Assembly: GCA_023410445.1 (NCBI GenBank) | Contig: JAEYPT010000009.1 | Span: 124,001-188,000 of the forward strand | DNA length: 64,000 bases | Reading direction: 5' to 3' | DNA from: Bacillota bacterium | Lineage (GTDB): Bacteria; Bacillota; Clostridia; Oscillospirales; Acutalibacteraceae | Shown: positions 25,720 through 34,773 of the stretch, piece by piece | Position numbering within the stretch: position 1 is the stretch's first letter | Layout of the letters: the number at the start of each line of letters is the position of its first letter | Position numbers and translations under genes: made by a program | Notes under the pieces: generated by a model | Told to the model about the DNA's origin: nothing | Databases searched by the model: none | The model's input: only the letters and a program-made list of their open reading frames with translations

Positions 25720-26509
25720 AACTTCCTCCGATCTGTTGGCGGAAATCCGGCACGTTGACAAGGTCTTCAATCCGGGCACGGTGAGCGAGATTGCCCTGTT
25801 CCGCGATTTCAACCTCTCCGTCCGGAGGGGCTCGTTTGTTTCCGTGGTGGGGAGTAACGGCTCGGGGAAAACCACCATTCTGAATATCCTCTGCGGAAGC
25901 GTCCAGCCGGACAGCGGCGAGGTATTGGTGAATGGACGGGAAATCAGCCGCCTGAGCGAACCGCAGCATTCCAAATTTATCGGCCGCGTCTTTCAGGACC
26001 CCTCGGTTGGCACCTGCCCGCAGCTGACCATTCTGGAAAATCTCTCTCTGGCGGACGGAAAAAACGGCCGATATGGAATCGCGCCGGGTGTCTCCAAGCG
26101 CCGGGTGGATTTCTACCGTTCTCAGCTGGAACTGCTGAAGCTCGGGCTGGAAAACAAGCTGAACCTTCCGGTAGCGAGTCTTTCCGGCGGTCAGCGTCAG
26201 GCGCTTGCCCTGTTAATCTGTACGATGACGCCGATTGAATTGTTGATTCTCGACGAGCACACGGCGGCGCTGGACCCCGCTTCCAGCGCGAACGTCATGG
26301 AGTTGACGGAGCGGTTCGTCCGGGAGAAGGGAATCACCGCCGTGATGGTTACACACAACCTCCGCTTTGCCGTGAATTACGGCGACCGGCTCCTGATGAT
26401 GCACCGTGGCCAGATCGTGTTCGACGCGGAGGGAGAGCAGAAGAAGACACTTCAAATCCGCGATTTGACCGAACGGTTCGACGCCATCAGCATCGAAGAC
26501 GGGAACTGA
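25697..26509 (+). CDS. trpZ: ABC transporter ATP-binding protein (TrpZ-like)
   Basis: A 270-residue ATPase. Walker A is GSNGSGKTT, the signature is LSGGQRQALAL, Walker B is LLILDEHTAALD, and the switch His is in VTHNLRFAV. The start overlaps the permease end by 23 bases, and GGAGGAAAAAGC supplies the ribosome site inside that gene. It powers uptake by the TrpXY proteins at the inner membrane face. A perfect terminator follows directly. Confidence 0.9.
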   Translation: MSTQPGFETSSDLLAEIRHVDKVFNPGTVSEIALFRDFNLSVRRGSFVSVVGSNGSGKTTILNILCGSVQPDSGEVLVNGREISRLSEPQHSKFIGRVFQDPSVGTCPQLTILENLSLADGKNGRYGIAPGVSKRRVDFYRSQLELLKLGLENKLNLPVASLSGGQRQALALLICTMTPIELLILDEHTAALDPASSANVMELTERFVREKGITAVMVTHNLRFAVNYGDRLLMMHRGQIVFDAEGEQKKTLQIRDLTERFDAISIEDGN

Positions 26510-26520
26510 ACCGTACCTGT

Positions 26521-26562
26521 AAACTGCCGCTCCGCATGATTGTGCGGAGCGGCAGTTTTTTC
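26521..26562 (+). terminator. Strong rho-independent terminator of the trp transporter operon
   Basis: AAACTGCCGCTCCGCA pairs with TGCGGAGCGGCAGTTT, with a short loop and a T run. Confidence 0.92.
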
Positions 26563-26565
26563 TGC

Positions 26566-26594
26566 TTGACTTTTTCAAATCGATACGATATACT
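26566..26594 (+). promoter_or_regulatory. Promoter of cysK
   Basis: TTGACT (26566-26571), 17 bases, TATACT (26589-26594). The leader to the ATG is about 50 bases and very AT-rich; no riboswitch is seen. Confidence 0.75.
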
Positions 26595-26653
26595 ATAGCA
26601 TATAAACAAGGTATGAATACTATGTAATAAAATATAGCAAAGGAGCGAACTGT

Positions 26654-27580
26654 ATGAAAATTTCGAAAAACCTGACGGAACTGATTGGCAAGACCCCGCT
26701 GCTGGAGCTTTCCAACTACGAGGCGGAAAAGAAACTGGGCGCGACGGTTGCCGGGAAGCTGGAATATTTCAATCCGCTCTCTTCGGTAAAGGACCGCATC
26801 GGTTACGCGCTGATCAAGGACGCCGAAGACAAAGGCCTGATTAACAAGGACACTACCCTGATCGAGCCGACCAGCGGCAACACCGGCGTCGGCCTCGCGT
26901 TTGTAGCGGCGGCGAGGGGGTATCACCTCATCCTGACCATGCCGGATACCATGAGCCTGGAGCGCCGCCGTCTGGTGAGTGCGCTCGGCGCGGAGCTGGT
27001 GCTGACGGAAGGCGCGAAGGGAATGAAGGGCGCGATTGCAAAGGCTGACGAGCTGCACGCGGAAATTAAAAATTCCTACATTCCCGGCCAGTTTGTCAAT
27101 CAGGCCAACCCGGAAATGCACCGCAAAACGACCGGCGAGGAAATCTGGGCCGATACCGACGGAAAGGTAGATATCTTTGTCGCCGGCGTCGGAACGGGCG
27201 GCACCGTCACGGGAGTCGGGAAGGCACTGAAAGCGCACAATCCGAATGTAAAAATCGTCGCGGTTGAGCCCGAGGCGTCCCCGGTGATCTCGCAGGGAAA
27301 ATCTGGTCCGCACAAGATTCAGGGAATCGGCGCAGGTTTTGTGCCGGATACTCTGGACACGGGCATCCTCGATGAGGTGATTACGGTCTCGAACGAAGAT
27401 GCGTTTGCTACCACCAAGCACCTTGCTAAGAGCGAAGGCCTTCTGGTCGGTATTTCCTCCGGTGCGGCCGTATTTGCGGCAACGCAGCTCGCACAGCGGC
27501 CTGAAAACAGCGGAAAGCTGATTGTGGCGTTGCTTCCGGATACCGGTGAGCGCTATCTTTCCACAGGCGTATTTGACTGA
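26654..27580 (+). CDS. cysK: Cysteine synthase (O-acetylserine sulfhydrylase)
   Basis: A 308-residue PLP enzyme that makes cysteine from O-acetylserine and sulfide. The PLP Lys lies in NPLSSVKDRIGYALI, the substrate loop is EPTSGNTGVGLAF, the phosphate-binding loop is GVGTGGTVTGVGKAL, and GISSGAAVFAA closes the pyridine pocket. Length and motifs are those of the CysK type. AAAGGAG lies eight bases before ATG. It is monocistronic with its own promoter and a terminator at 27599. Confidence 0.95.
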   Translation: MKISKNLTELIGKTPLLELSNYEAEKKLGATVAGKLEYFNPLSSVKDRIGYALIKDAEDKGLINKDTTLIEPTSGNTGVGLAFVAAARGYHLILTMPDTMSLERRRLVSALGAELVLTEGAKGMKGAIAKADELHAEIKNSYIPGQFVNQANPEMHRKTTGEEIWADTDGKVDIFVAGVGTGGTVTGVGKALKAHNPNVKIVAVEPEASPVISQGKSGPHKIQGIGAGFVPDTLDTGILDEVITVSNEDAFATTKHLAKSEGLLVGISSGAAVFAATQLAQRPENSGKLIVALLPDTGERYLSTGVFD

Positions 27581-27598
27581 TTTCCAAAAAACTGCATG

Positions 27599-27636
27599 AA
27601 AATCGGGAGCGGCGGTTGTCCGTTCCCGATTTTTTT
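27599..27636 (+). terminator. Terminator of cysK
   Basis: AATCGGGAGCGG pairs with CCGTTCCCGATT, with one mismatch, and is followed by seven T. Confidence 0.85.
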
Positions 27637-27676
27637 GTTATGATAAAGGTATACTAATTTGGAATACAAAGGGACG

Positions 27677-28642
27677 GTGAAGAACTTGCGGATATCCGTA
27701 ATCGGATGCGGCCGCTGGGGAACGTTTCTTGCCTGGTATCTTGACCGGCTCGGCCACGAGGTGATTCTGTACGGCCGGGAGGGATCTTCCAGACTGAGCG
27801 GGCTGCGCGAGACCCATACGAACGGGTTGGTGACGCTTACTGACCGGGTCCGAATCCTTTCCGATCTCGGGGAGGCGGTTTCGTCCGCCGAGGTGCTGGT
27901 GATTTCAATCGGAGCACAGGGCTTCCGCGGCTTTATGCAGGCGATGCCTGTACGGGAACTGGAAAGCAAAACGGTCGTGCTGTGCATGAAGGGTCTGGAA
28001 GCCGGAACGGGCGAACGGCTGACCCGGATTTTCGAGGAATATGCGCCCGGTGTGCCGGTTGCCATCTGGGTGGGTCCGGGCCATGTGCAGGACTTTACCC
28101 AGGAGATTCCGAACTGTATGGTGATCGACAGCGAATCGGAGCAGGTCAAAAAAGATCTGGTCTCCGCGTTTTCGGGCGAATTGATCCGTTTCTACTATGG
28201 GAACGATCTGCTCGGCAACGAGGTCGGCGCGGCCGCGAAAAATGTAATCGGCATAGCTGCCGGTATGCTGGACGGGCTTGGCAGGACTTCGCTGAAGGGT
28301 GCGCTGATGTCGCGTGGAACGCGCGAAGTGGCGCGCCTGATTCAGGCGATGGGCGGAAAAGAAATTACCGCCTACGGCCTTGCCCACCTTGGGGATTACG
28401 AAGCCACGGTTTTTTCCCCGTACAGCCATAACCGCATGTTCGGCGAGAAATTCGTCCGCGGAGAGCCCTACGGCGAGCTGGCGGAAGGGGTGGCCACTAC
28501 GTCGGCCCTGCTGCTGCTGGGGAACCGGTACGGGGCGGAAATGCCCATCAGTGCTGCCGTAGACGCGGTTATTAACGGAGGCAGGGAACCGAAGGAGGTG
28601 CTTTCGGATCTTTTCCTCCGCAGTCTGAAATGGGAATTTTAG
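27677..28642 (+). CDS. gpsA: Glycerol-3-phosphate dehydrogenase [NAD(P)+]-like protein
   Basis: About 321 residues. The Rossmann motif GCGRWGTFLAWYL, NEVGAAAKNVIGIAAGML with the catalytic Lys, and GLAHLGDYEATVFSPYSHNR match GpsA, which makes sn-glycerol-3-phosphate for phospholipids. The usual GPSFA loop is replaced by GPGHVQDF, so it is a divergent member and substrate use is less certain. GTG at 27677 is preferred, near AAGGGA (27668); TTG 27659 and TTG 27686 are alternatives. It lies between cysK and the Mrp-type ATPase with no obvious functional link. Confidence 0.8.
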   Translation: MKNLRISVIGCGRWGTFLAWYLDRLGHEVILYGREGSSRLSGLRETHTNGLVTLTDRVRILSDLGEAVSSAEVLVISIGAQGFRGFMQAMPVRELESKTVVLCMKGLEAGTGERLTRIFEEYAPGVPVAIWVGPGHVQDFTQEIPNCMVIDSESEQVKKDLVSAFSGELIRFYYGNDLLGNEVGAAAKNVIGIAAGMLDGLGRTSLKGALMSRGTREVARLIQAMGGKEITAYGLAHLGDYEATVFSPYSHNRMFGEKFVRGEPYGELAEGVATTSALLLLGNRYGAEMPISAAVDAVINGGREPKEVLSDLFLRSLKWEF

Positions 28643-28694
28643 AAAACCGCAGTGATGCGGTTCTCAAGTCAAAACAATAAAAGGAGATTGAGAA

Positions 28695-29540
28695 ATGAGT
28701 CAGGAAAGTTGCAGTCATGATTGTTCCTCATGCGGAGAAAACTGTTCTTCCAGGTCGAGCGATCCGAAGAGTTTTTTGGAAAAGCCAAACCCGGGCAGCC
28801 ATGTTAAAAAGGTAATCGGCGTCGTTAGCGGAAAAGGCGGGGTAGGCAAGAGCTTTGTTACTTCGCAGCTTGCCGTACTGCTGAACCGGCGAGGTTTTCA
28901 CACGGGAGTACTGGATGCGGACATCACCGGCCCTTCGATTCCGAAGCTGTTCGGTGTTCATGGGAAGGTACTGCAGAACGAACAGGGCCTGCTTCCCGCG
29001 GAGACCAAAACGGGCATCGGCATTATGTCGGTGAATCTGTTGCTGGAGGATGAAAATCAGCCGGTCGTCTGGCGCGGCCCGATTATCGCGAATGTGGTCA
29101 AACAGTTCTGGAAAGATGTGGCCTGGGGCGACGTGGACTTCCTATTCGTGGATATGCCTCCGGGAACCGGTGACGTTCCGCTCACGGTTTTTCAGTCCAT
29201 CCCGCTGGACGGTATCGTGATCGTTACCTCCCCGCAAGAGCTGGTTGCAATGATCGTTTCCAAAGCGGTCGGCATGGCCAACATGATGAACATTCCGGTT
29301 CTCGGCATTGTGGAAAACATGAGCTATGTGCGCTGTCCGGACTGCGGCAAGGAGATTTCCGTGTTCGGTGAAAGCCATGCACAGGAAACGGCGGAAAAAT
29401 TCGGTCTGAAGCTTCTGGCGAAGTGCCCGCTGGATCCTGCGGCGACTGCTCTGTGCGACGAAGGCCGCGCGGAAGAGATTTCAGCTCCATGGCTGGAAGC
29501 CGCTGCCGATGCGGTTCTGAACCTGAAAAAAAAGGACTGA
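28695..29540 (+). CDS. Mrp/NBP35-type P-loop ATPase, Fe-S cluster carrier
   Basis: 281 residues. The N-terminal Cys cluster (CSHDCSSCGENC, residues 6-17) resembles the NBP35-type cluster site. It is followed by the deviant Walker A GVVSGKGGVGKSFVTSQLAV, DADITGPSIPKLFG, VDMPPGTGDVPLT, and a CxxC pair (VRCPDCGKE, about residue 215) that bridges dimers. These proteins carry and transfer [4Fe-4S] clusters in the cytosol. AAGGAG is nine bases before ATG. It may serve the organism's many Fe-S enzymes. Confidence 0.92.
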   Translation: MSQESCSHDCSSCGENCSSRSSDPKSFLEKPNPGSHVKKVIGVVSGKGGVGKSFVTSQLAVLLNRRGFHTGVLDADITGPSIPKLFGVHGKVLQNEQGLLPAETKTGIGIMSVNLLLEDENQPVVWRGPIIANVVKQFWKDVAWGDVDFLFVDMPPGTGDVPLTVFQSIPLDGIVIVTSPQELVAMIVSKAVGMANMMNIPVLGIVENMSYVRCPDCGKEISVFGESHAQETAEKFGLKLLAKCPLDPAATALCDEGRAEEISAPWLEAAADAVLNLKKKD

Positions 29541-29710
29541 ATCCATTCCCGATTTTGTTTCACTTCTGCGTAGTTTGAAAAGAACACAAAGGTGGAAAAA
29601 ATATATTTGATGCAGAAAAATGTTATTTATTTTCCATTTTATCACAAATTTGGGGCAGCTACCAGGTAAAATTGCATTAGATAGCCGGCTACTCCTTCGG
29701 AGGTGTGTAA

Positions 29711-30259
29711 ATGGATCGGGCAGAGCGAAAAACAGAATATCTGAAAAGTTTTACGGAAGCTTTCAGTGAGCATGGAATTGACAAAACTTCCATCAAAAAA
29801 CTGGCCGCGGCGGCGGGAATCAACGAAGCCTCTATTTACCAATATTTTGTCAACAAGGATGAAATTATTCTGGACTGTGTAAAACAGTATTTTCAGTACA
29901 TGGCGGAGAAGCTGGGTGCGTTGATCCGGGAAGAATCCGAAAGCCTGGAAGAACGGGTCCGGGCGATGGTTGGCATTTTTGTGGAGGCTGAGGGCTCGAC
30001 GAAATTCGTCATTCAGGTGCTGGCAAATCCCATGTACGGCCAACTGTGCAGGCCGGTTATGGAGCGGTTTGTGGGGCAGATGCAGGAGGGAGCGGCGCAG
30101 CTTGCCAAGCAGCTGGAGCTTCCCTATGATCGGGTTCTTCCGCTTATGCTTTTACTGTGCAGCGTTACGGTTTCCGATAAGATTATCAATCAGCCGGAGG
30201 TTACGACCGTACAGCTCAGGTTGGTGATGCGTCTGTTTCAACGGGAAGCGATTTTTTAG
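29711..30259 (+). CDS. TetR-family transcriptional regulator
   Basis: 182 residues. The N-terminal helix-turn-helix is of TetR type (FTEAFSEHGIDKTSIKKLAA then AGINEASIYQYFVNKDEIIL). The all-helical C-terminal ligand domain is unlike any named subgroup that I recognise. CGGAGGTGTGT precedes the ATG. No transporter or enzyme gene is adjacent in the same or divergent direction except the Mrp ATPase upstream, so its target is unknown; autoregulation is possible. The transcript meets clpB at a shared terminator. Confidence 0.88.
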   Translation: MDRAERKTEYLKSFTEAFSEHGIDKTSIKKLAAAAGINEASIYQYFVNKDEIILDCVKQYFQYMAEKLGALIREESESLEERVRAMVGIFVEAEGSTKFVIQVLANPMYGQLCRPVMERFVGQMQEGAAQLAKQLELPYDRVLPLMLLLCSVTVSDKIINQPEVTTVQLRLVMRLFQREAIF

Positions 30260-30266
30260 ATAAGAA

Positions 30267-30305
30267 AAGCCGGAAGGCGCAGGGCAAATGTCCTGCGCCT
30301 TCCGC
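30267..30305. terminator. Terminator between tetR-type gene and clpB
   Basis: GGAAGGCGCAGG pairs with CCTGCGCCTTCC. The two flanking genes converge here. Confidence 0.75.
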
Positions 30306-30324
30306 TATAATTAAAGAAAATCTA

Positions 30325-32931
30325 TTAGTTCTGTACGGATGCGGTCAGCTCATCGCCGGAGCGGTCGATTACCAGGGTGGATTTCGGCCTGAGGTCTCCC
30401 GCAATGATCTTTTTTGCAATCAGGGTTTCCACATGGCTTTGGATAAACCGTTTCAGCGGGCGGGCGCCGTATACGACGTCGTAGCCGCGTTCCACGATGA
30501 AGTCCTTCGCCTCCCGGGTCAGACGGATTCCCAGCTGCTTGTCGGCCAGGCGTTTCTGGAGTCCCACAATCTGCAGGTCGACGATTTTGTCGATTTCATC
30601 CAGCCCAAGCGGCTTGTAGAATACGATTTCGTCCAGGCGGTTCAGAAATTCCGGGCGGAATTCCTGCTTGAGCATGTTGCTCACCTTGCCGCGCGCTTCC
30701 TCACTGATCTGACCGTGGGAATCGATTCCGTCAAGAATGATTCCGGAGCCTAGGTTCGAAGTCAGGATGATGATGGTGTTTTTGAAGTCCACCGTACGGC
30801 CCTGGGAATCGGTGATGCGGCCGTCGTCGAGCACCTGCAGCAGAATATTAAACACGTCGGGGTGTGCTTTTTCCACCTCGTCAAACAGGAGCACGCAGTA
30901 AGGGCGGCGGCGCACCGCTTCGGTCAGCTGCCCGCCTTCCTCATAGCCCACGTAGCCCGGAGGCGCTCCGATCAAACGGGAGACCGAGAACTTCTCCATA
31001 TATTCGGTCATGTCGATGCGAACCATGTTTTTCTCGTCGTCGAAAAGCGACTGCGCCAGCGCCTTGGCCAGTTCCGTTTTGCCGACGCCCGTCGGCCCGA
31101 GGAACAGGAACGAGCCGATGGGACGGTTCGGGTCCTGAATGCCGGCGCGCGAGCGCAGAATCGCTTCTGTAACCTTCTGAACGGCTTCATCTTGCCCAAC
31201 GACACGCTCGTGCAGAATATCCCCGAGGCGCAGGAGCTTTTCCCGTTCGCTTTCCATCAGACGCGAGACGGGAATCCCGGTCCATTTGGCGACGATCCGG
31301 CTGATTTCTTCCTCGGTTACCCGGTCGTGCAGCAGGGAATCGGAAGACTGCGTCTTTTCGGCGATTTCTTCCTCCGCCTTTAATTGCTTGGTCAGTTCGG
31401 GCAGGCGGCCGTATTTCAGCTCCGCCGCCTTATTCAGGTCGTAGGCGCGTTCGCATTTTTCAATTTCCGCGTTGACCTCTTCGATTTCCTCGCGCAGCTT
31501 GCGCACTTTGCCGATCGCGTTCTTTTCGTTTTCCCATTTGGCCTTGCGCTCGTTCAGCTGGGCGCGCTCGTCGGCCAGTTCCTTCTGAATCTGCCTGAGG
31601 TGCTCCTGTGATAGCGGGTCGGTGTCCTTTTTCAGGGCGGCTTCCTCAATTTCGCGCTGCATGATCCTGCGGGAGATTTCATCCAGCTCCGTGGGCATAG
31701 AATCGATTTCCGTGCGCACCATGGCACACGCCTCGTCGACGAGGTCGATGGCTTTATCCGGCAGAAAACGGTCGGAAATGTAGCGGTTGCTCAGCGTCGC
31801 CGCAGCAATAAGAGCCTGATCCTGAATCTTAACACCGTGGAATACCTCGTAACGTTCTTTCAGGCCACGCAGAATAGCAATGGTATCCTCCACCGACGGC
31901 TCTTCAACCATCACGGGCTGGAACCGGCGTTCCAGCGCGGCGTCCTTTTCAATGTACTGCCGGTATTCGTTCAGTGTGGTGGCACCGATGCAGTGCAGTT
32001 CACCGCGCGCAAGCATCGGCTTTAAAAGGTTGCCCGCGTCCATGCTACCCTCGGTTTTTCCAGCACCGACAATGGTGTGTAGCTCGTCGATGAAGAGGAT
32101 AATCTTCCCTTCGCTCTTTTTGACTTCGTTCAGCACAGCCTTGAGCCGTTCCTCAAACTCGCCGCGGAACTTAGCCCCGGCAATCAGGGAGCCCATGTCG
32201 AGCGAGAAGACCTTCCGTTCCTTCAGGCTGTTCGGAACATCTCCCCGAACGATGCGCTGCGCCAGGCCTTCCGCTATGGCGGTTTTGCCCACGCCCGGCT
32301 CCCCAATCAGAACCGGGTTGTTCTTCGTTTTGCGCGAGAGAATCAGAATCACGTTCCGGATTTCGTCATCGCGACCGATTACTGGGTCAAGCTTGTGGTT
32401 CTTTGCCAGTGCGACCAGATCCTGGCCGTATTTCGTGAGTGCGTCATAGGTTTCCTCCGGACTGTCGGTCGTCACACGCGTGTTGCCACGCACGGTGGAA
32501 AGTGCGGAGAGAAAGCCGTTTCGGGTGATCCCGAAGCGGTCCAGTATTCCACGCATCGCTGAATTCGGTTTTTCGATGACCGCGAGCATGATGTGCTCAA
32601 CGGAGATATATTCGTCCTTCATCCGCTGTGCCTGTCGCTCCGCTTCCGTGAGCGCTGTGTCCACATCGGCTGAGACGTAGATTTTGCCCGGTTCCCGGCC
32701 TGGTCCGGTCACGGAGGGAAGGCGATCCGCCTGCTGTCCGACCGCGTTTTTGACGGCAGCGGCGTCAATTCCGCTTTTCTGCAAAAGCTGGGGAATCAGT
32801 CCCCCTTCCTGGGAGAGCAGAGCGTAGACAAGGTGCTCCTGCTCGATCTGCATGCTGCTGTGTTCCAGCGCGATGCGCTGTGCTTCCTGAATGGCTTCCA
32901 GTGATTTTTGGGTGAATTTCTGAGCGTCCAT
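30325..32931 (-). CDS. clpB: ATP-dependent disaggregase ClpB
   Basis: 868 residues, the usual ClpB length. It has an N-terminal substrate domain with two Clp-N repeats, AAA1 with Walker A GEPGVGKT and Walker B IILFIDELHT, the long coiled-coil M domain (~residues 400-530) that distinguishes ClpB from ClpA/C, and AAA2 with GPTGVGKTE and VLLFDEVEKAH. It dissolves protein aggregates with DnaK. It is 16 bases downstream of a ribbon-helix-helix protein gene and probably co-transcribed with it. I see no CIRCE or CtsR-type operator upstream, so control may come from the partner gene. Confidence 0.96.
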   Translation of the reverse strand: MDAQKFTQKSLEAIQEAQRIALEHSSMQIEQEHLVYALLSQEGGLIPQLLQKSGIDAAAVKNAVGQQADRLPSVTGPGREPGKIYVSADVDTALTEAERQAQRMKDEYISVEHIMLAVIEKPNSAMRGILDRFGITRNGFLSALSTVRGNTRVTTDSPEETYDALTKYGQDLVALAKNHKLDPVIGRDDEIRNVILILSRKTKNNPVLIGEPGVGKTAIAEGLAQRIVRGDVPNSLKERKVFSLDMGSLIAGAKFRGEFEERLKAVLNEVKKSEGKIILFIDELHTIVGAGKTEGSMDAGNLLKPMLARGELHCIGATTLNEYRQYIEKDAALERRFQPVMVEEPSVEDTIAILRGLKERYEVFHGVKIQDQALIAAATLSNRYISDRFLPDKAIDLVDEACAMVRTEIDSMPTELDEISRRIMQREIEEAALKKDTDPLSQEHLRQIQKELADERAQLNERKAKWENEKNAIGKVRKLREEIEEVNAEIEKCERAYDLNKAAELKYGRLPELTKQLKAEEEIAEKTQSSDSLLHDRVTEEEISRIVAKWTGIPVSRLMESEREKLLRLGDILHERVVGQDEAVQKVTEAILRSRAGIQDPNRPIGSFLFLGPTGVGKTELAKALAQSLFDDEKNMVRIDMTEYMEKFSVSRLIGAPPGYVGYEEGGQLTEAVRRRPYCVLLFDEVEKAHPDVFNILLQVLDDGRITDSQGRTVDFKNTIIILTSNLGSGIILDGIDSHGQISEEARGKVSNMLKQEFRPEFLNRLDEIVFYKPLGLDEIDKIVDLQIVGLQKRLADKQLGIRLTREAKDFIVERGYDVVYGARPLKRFIQSHVETLIAKKIIAGDLRPKSTLVIDRSGDELTASVQN

Positions 32932-32947
32932 TACGAATGCCTCCCTG

Positions 32948-33598
32948 TTAAAGCAGGATTGCCGCGTTCGCGGCGTAATCGCGGTAAATGTTTTCCAATT
33001 GTTCCTGTGCCACTTCCGGCTCGTCCGCTGCGGAGAAATACTCCTTCAGCGCCGTGTCGAACGTGCGGATATAGCCGCTGATTGCAAGCGCTGTTTCCTC
33101 AGCACTTTCCGATCGGCTTTTCGGAACCCGAAGCCTTCTCGCGTACCGGCCTGGCTCGATGCGGTCGGGGATCGGCGGAGTGCCCCAACGGTTTTCCAGC
33201 TGATCCCACAGGAGAAAGAAATCCGTCAGGGTGCGAACAAGCGGCTGGTTCTGCGTGCGGAGTGAAACCCGCAGTTCCCCGAATTCTGTTTCATAATCCC
33301 GGAATAGCTCCAGAACATAGCGAATGGACGGGTTGTAGCGGTAATGCAGTGCGCTCCGAATGGAGAGCATGGTGTCGCTGGGCTGAAGGTGAACCTGAAA
33401 ATTTCCGAGCCCGGAGAACGCCTCTTCCATGACGCTGAATATGTCCCGGATGCGCGTTTCCGGAATCGGGCAACTGAGATACTCCGCGAGAATCTGATTA
33501 ATGAGAGCGCTGCGGCTGGTGTTTTGCTCATAGGCCATCCGGTCCACCGCCGCCACGACTTCATCCATCAGAACAAGGCTGTATACATTTTTGTTCAA
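32948..33598 (-). CDS. Ribbon-helix-helix protein upstream of clpB
   Basis: 216 residues of no named family. The first ~45 residues look like a MetJ/Arc ribbon-helix-helix DNA-binding fold: a beta strand (YSLVLMDEVVAAVDRMA) and two helices (NTSRSALINQILAEYL). The remaining ~170 residues are mainly helical and charged, with no metal or catalytic motif seen. It is the first gene of the clpB transcript. An inverted repeat overlaps its promoter, so an autoregulating heat-stress repressor is a reasonable but unproven reading. It has an AGGAGG-type site at the start and no membrane segment. Confidence 0.7.
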   Translation of the reverse strand: MNKNVYSLVLMDEVVAAVDRMAYEQNTSRSALINQILAEYLSCPIPETRIRDIFSVMEEAFSGLGNFQVHLQPSDTMLSIRSALHYRYNPSIRYVLELFRDYETEFGELRVSLRTQNQPLVRTLTDFFLLWDQLENRWGTPPIPDRIEPGRYARRLRVPKSRSESAEETALAISGYIRTFDTALKEYFSAADEPEVAQEQLENIYRDYAANAAILL

Positions 33599-33628
33599 CC
33601 GGATTCCCTCCTGAATTTTTCTGAAATC

Positions 33629-33674
33629 AGTATAGCACGGTTCTTGAATTTGTCAATACAATTATTAATATTGA
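33629..33674 (-). promoter_or_regulatory. Promoter of the RHH-clpB operon with overlapping inverted repeat
   Basis: On the minus strand TTGACA (33656-33651), 16 bases, TATACT (33634-33629). The sequence TCAATA-N10-TATTGA (33653-33674) overlaps the -35 and is a candidate operator. No CIRCE element is seen. Confidence 0.7.
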
Positions 33675-33691
33675 ATGCAAATTATAAAAAA

Positions 33692-33727
33692 TCTCCCGCG
33701 CGAACCTTGACCGGTTCCGCGGGAGAT
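33692..33727 (-). terminator. Terminator of the D-2-hydroxyacid dehydrogenase gene
   Basis: On the minus strand ATCTCCCGCGGAACC pairs with GGTTCGCGCGGGAGAT with one bulge, followed by a T run. Confidence 0.85.
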
Positions 33728-33739
33728 GGGAAAACTACA

Positions 33740-34696
33740 TTAATATCCGAGCGAAAGATTCACAACATTGCGGAGCGGTTCGCCGTGCAGATAGCGGCCC
33801 AAATTGTCAAAGGCGATGTCAAAAACACGCTCCAAATTGTCGGCGGCATCCCAGCGGCCGGAAATATGCGGGGTAAGAAAGGCGGTTGGAATTTTCCACA
33901 GCGGGTGCCCCGCGGGAAGCGGCTCCGGCTCGGTGACGTCCAGGCCCGCGCCGGCAAGATGTCCCTTCGTAAGCGCCCGGCACAGCGCGTCGGTGTCGAC
34001 CGCGGTGCCCCGCCCGACGTTTACGAGCACAGAACCGGGTTTCATCAGCGCGAGGCGCTTTTCGTTGATCATATGGTAGGTCTCCGGGGTTGAGGGGAGA
34101 CTCAGGGCGACCACGTCGGCAAGCGGCAGGAATTCATCCAGCCGTTCCAGCGTTGCCTGCACATCCAGATAATCCGGCTTCGGGGACGGGGTACGCTTGA
34201 TGCCGATCACGTGCCCGCCCAATGCCTGGTAGCGCTTCGCAAATTCGCTGCCGATGTCTCCCAGACCGATGGCCAGCGCCGTTGTTCCCGGAATATGGCG
34301 CGATTTTCCGCTGCTCTCCCAGATTTCACGGTTCTGATTGTCGCGGTAATGAGGCAGATCCAGAAACAGGCTGGTTACCATGCTGATCATATATTCTGAA
34401 ATAGATTTCCCGTATGCACCGGATGCATTTGCCAGTATCGCGCCAGCCGGCATACTATTCGTCCCCGCATACTGGTCGGCTCCCGCGCTGCCGAGCTGAA
34501 GCAGCTTCAGGGCTTTTGCGTGCTTCAGTAAGGAAGGCTCCGGGTTTCCCAGAATAACTTCCGCATCCGATAGGTCCACTTCGGTCTCCGGACCCTCACA
34601 GAATTGGAAATCTGCGGCGGAGGAAAGTTCCCGCAGCCGGGAACGGTGTCGTTCATCCACCGGTAAAAGTACTGCAACCTTTGTCTTTTTTTCCAA
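33740..34696 (-). CDS. D-isomer-specific 2-hydroxyacid dehydrogenase family protein
   Basis: 318 residues. The NAD-binding core has the motif IGLGDIGSEFAKRYQALGG (about residues 140-160). Catalytic Arg, Glu and His are expected in VNVGRGTAVDTDAL, AGAGLDVTEPEPLP and LTPHISGRWD, all present. The family interconverts 2-keto and D-2-hydroxy acids with NAD(P)H in the cytosol; the substrate is unknown. The N-terminal catalytic domain has GSAGADQYAG. It is monocistronic, with a terminator behind it. Confidence 0.9.
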   Translation of the reverse strand: MEKKTKVAVLLPVDERHRSRLRELSSAADFQFCEGPETEVDLSDAEVILGNPEPSLLKHAKALKLLQLGSAGADQYAGTNSMPAGAILANASGAYGKSISEYMISMVTSLFLDLPHYRDNQNREIWESSGKSRHIPGTTALAIGLGDIGSEFAKRYQALGGHVIGIKRTPSPKPDYLDVQATLERLDEFLPLADVVALSLPSTPETYHMINEKRLALMKPGSVLVNVGRGTAVDTDALCRALTKGHLAGAGLDVTEPEPLPAGHPLWKIPTAFLTPHISGRWDAADNLERVFDIAFDNLGRYLHGEPLRNVVNLSLGY

Positions 34697-34773
34697 GCTG
34701 ATCTTCTCCCGTCCTTTGTTTTTCCTATTATATCATGTCGACCGGGAGTGTAAACAGCCCTTTCCGGCAGCGG

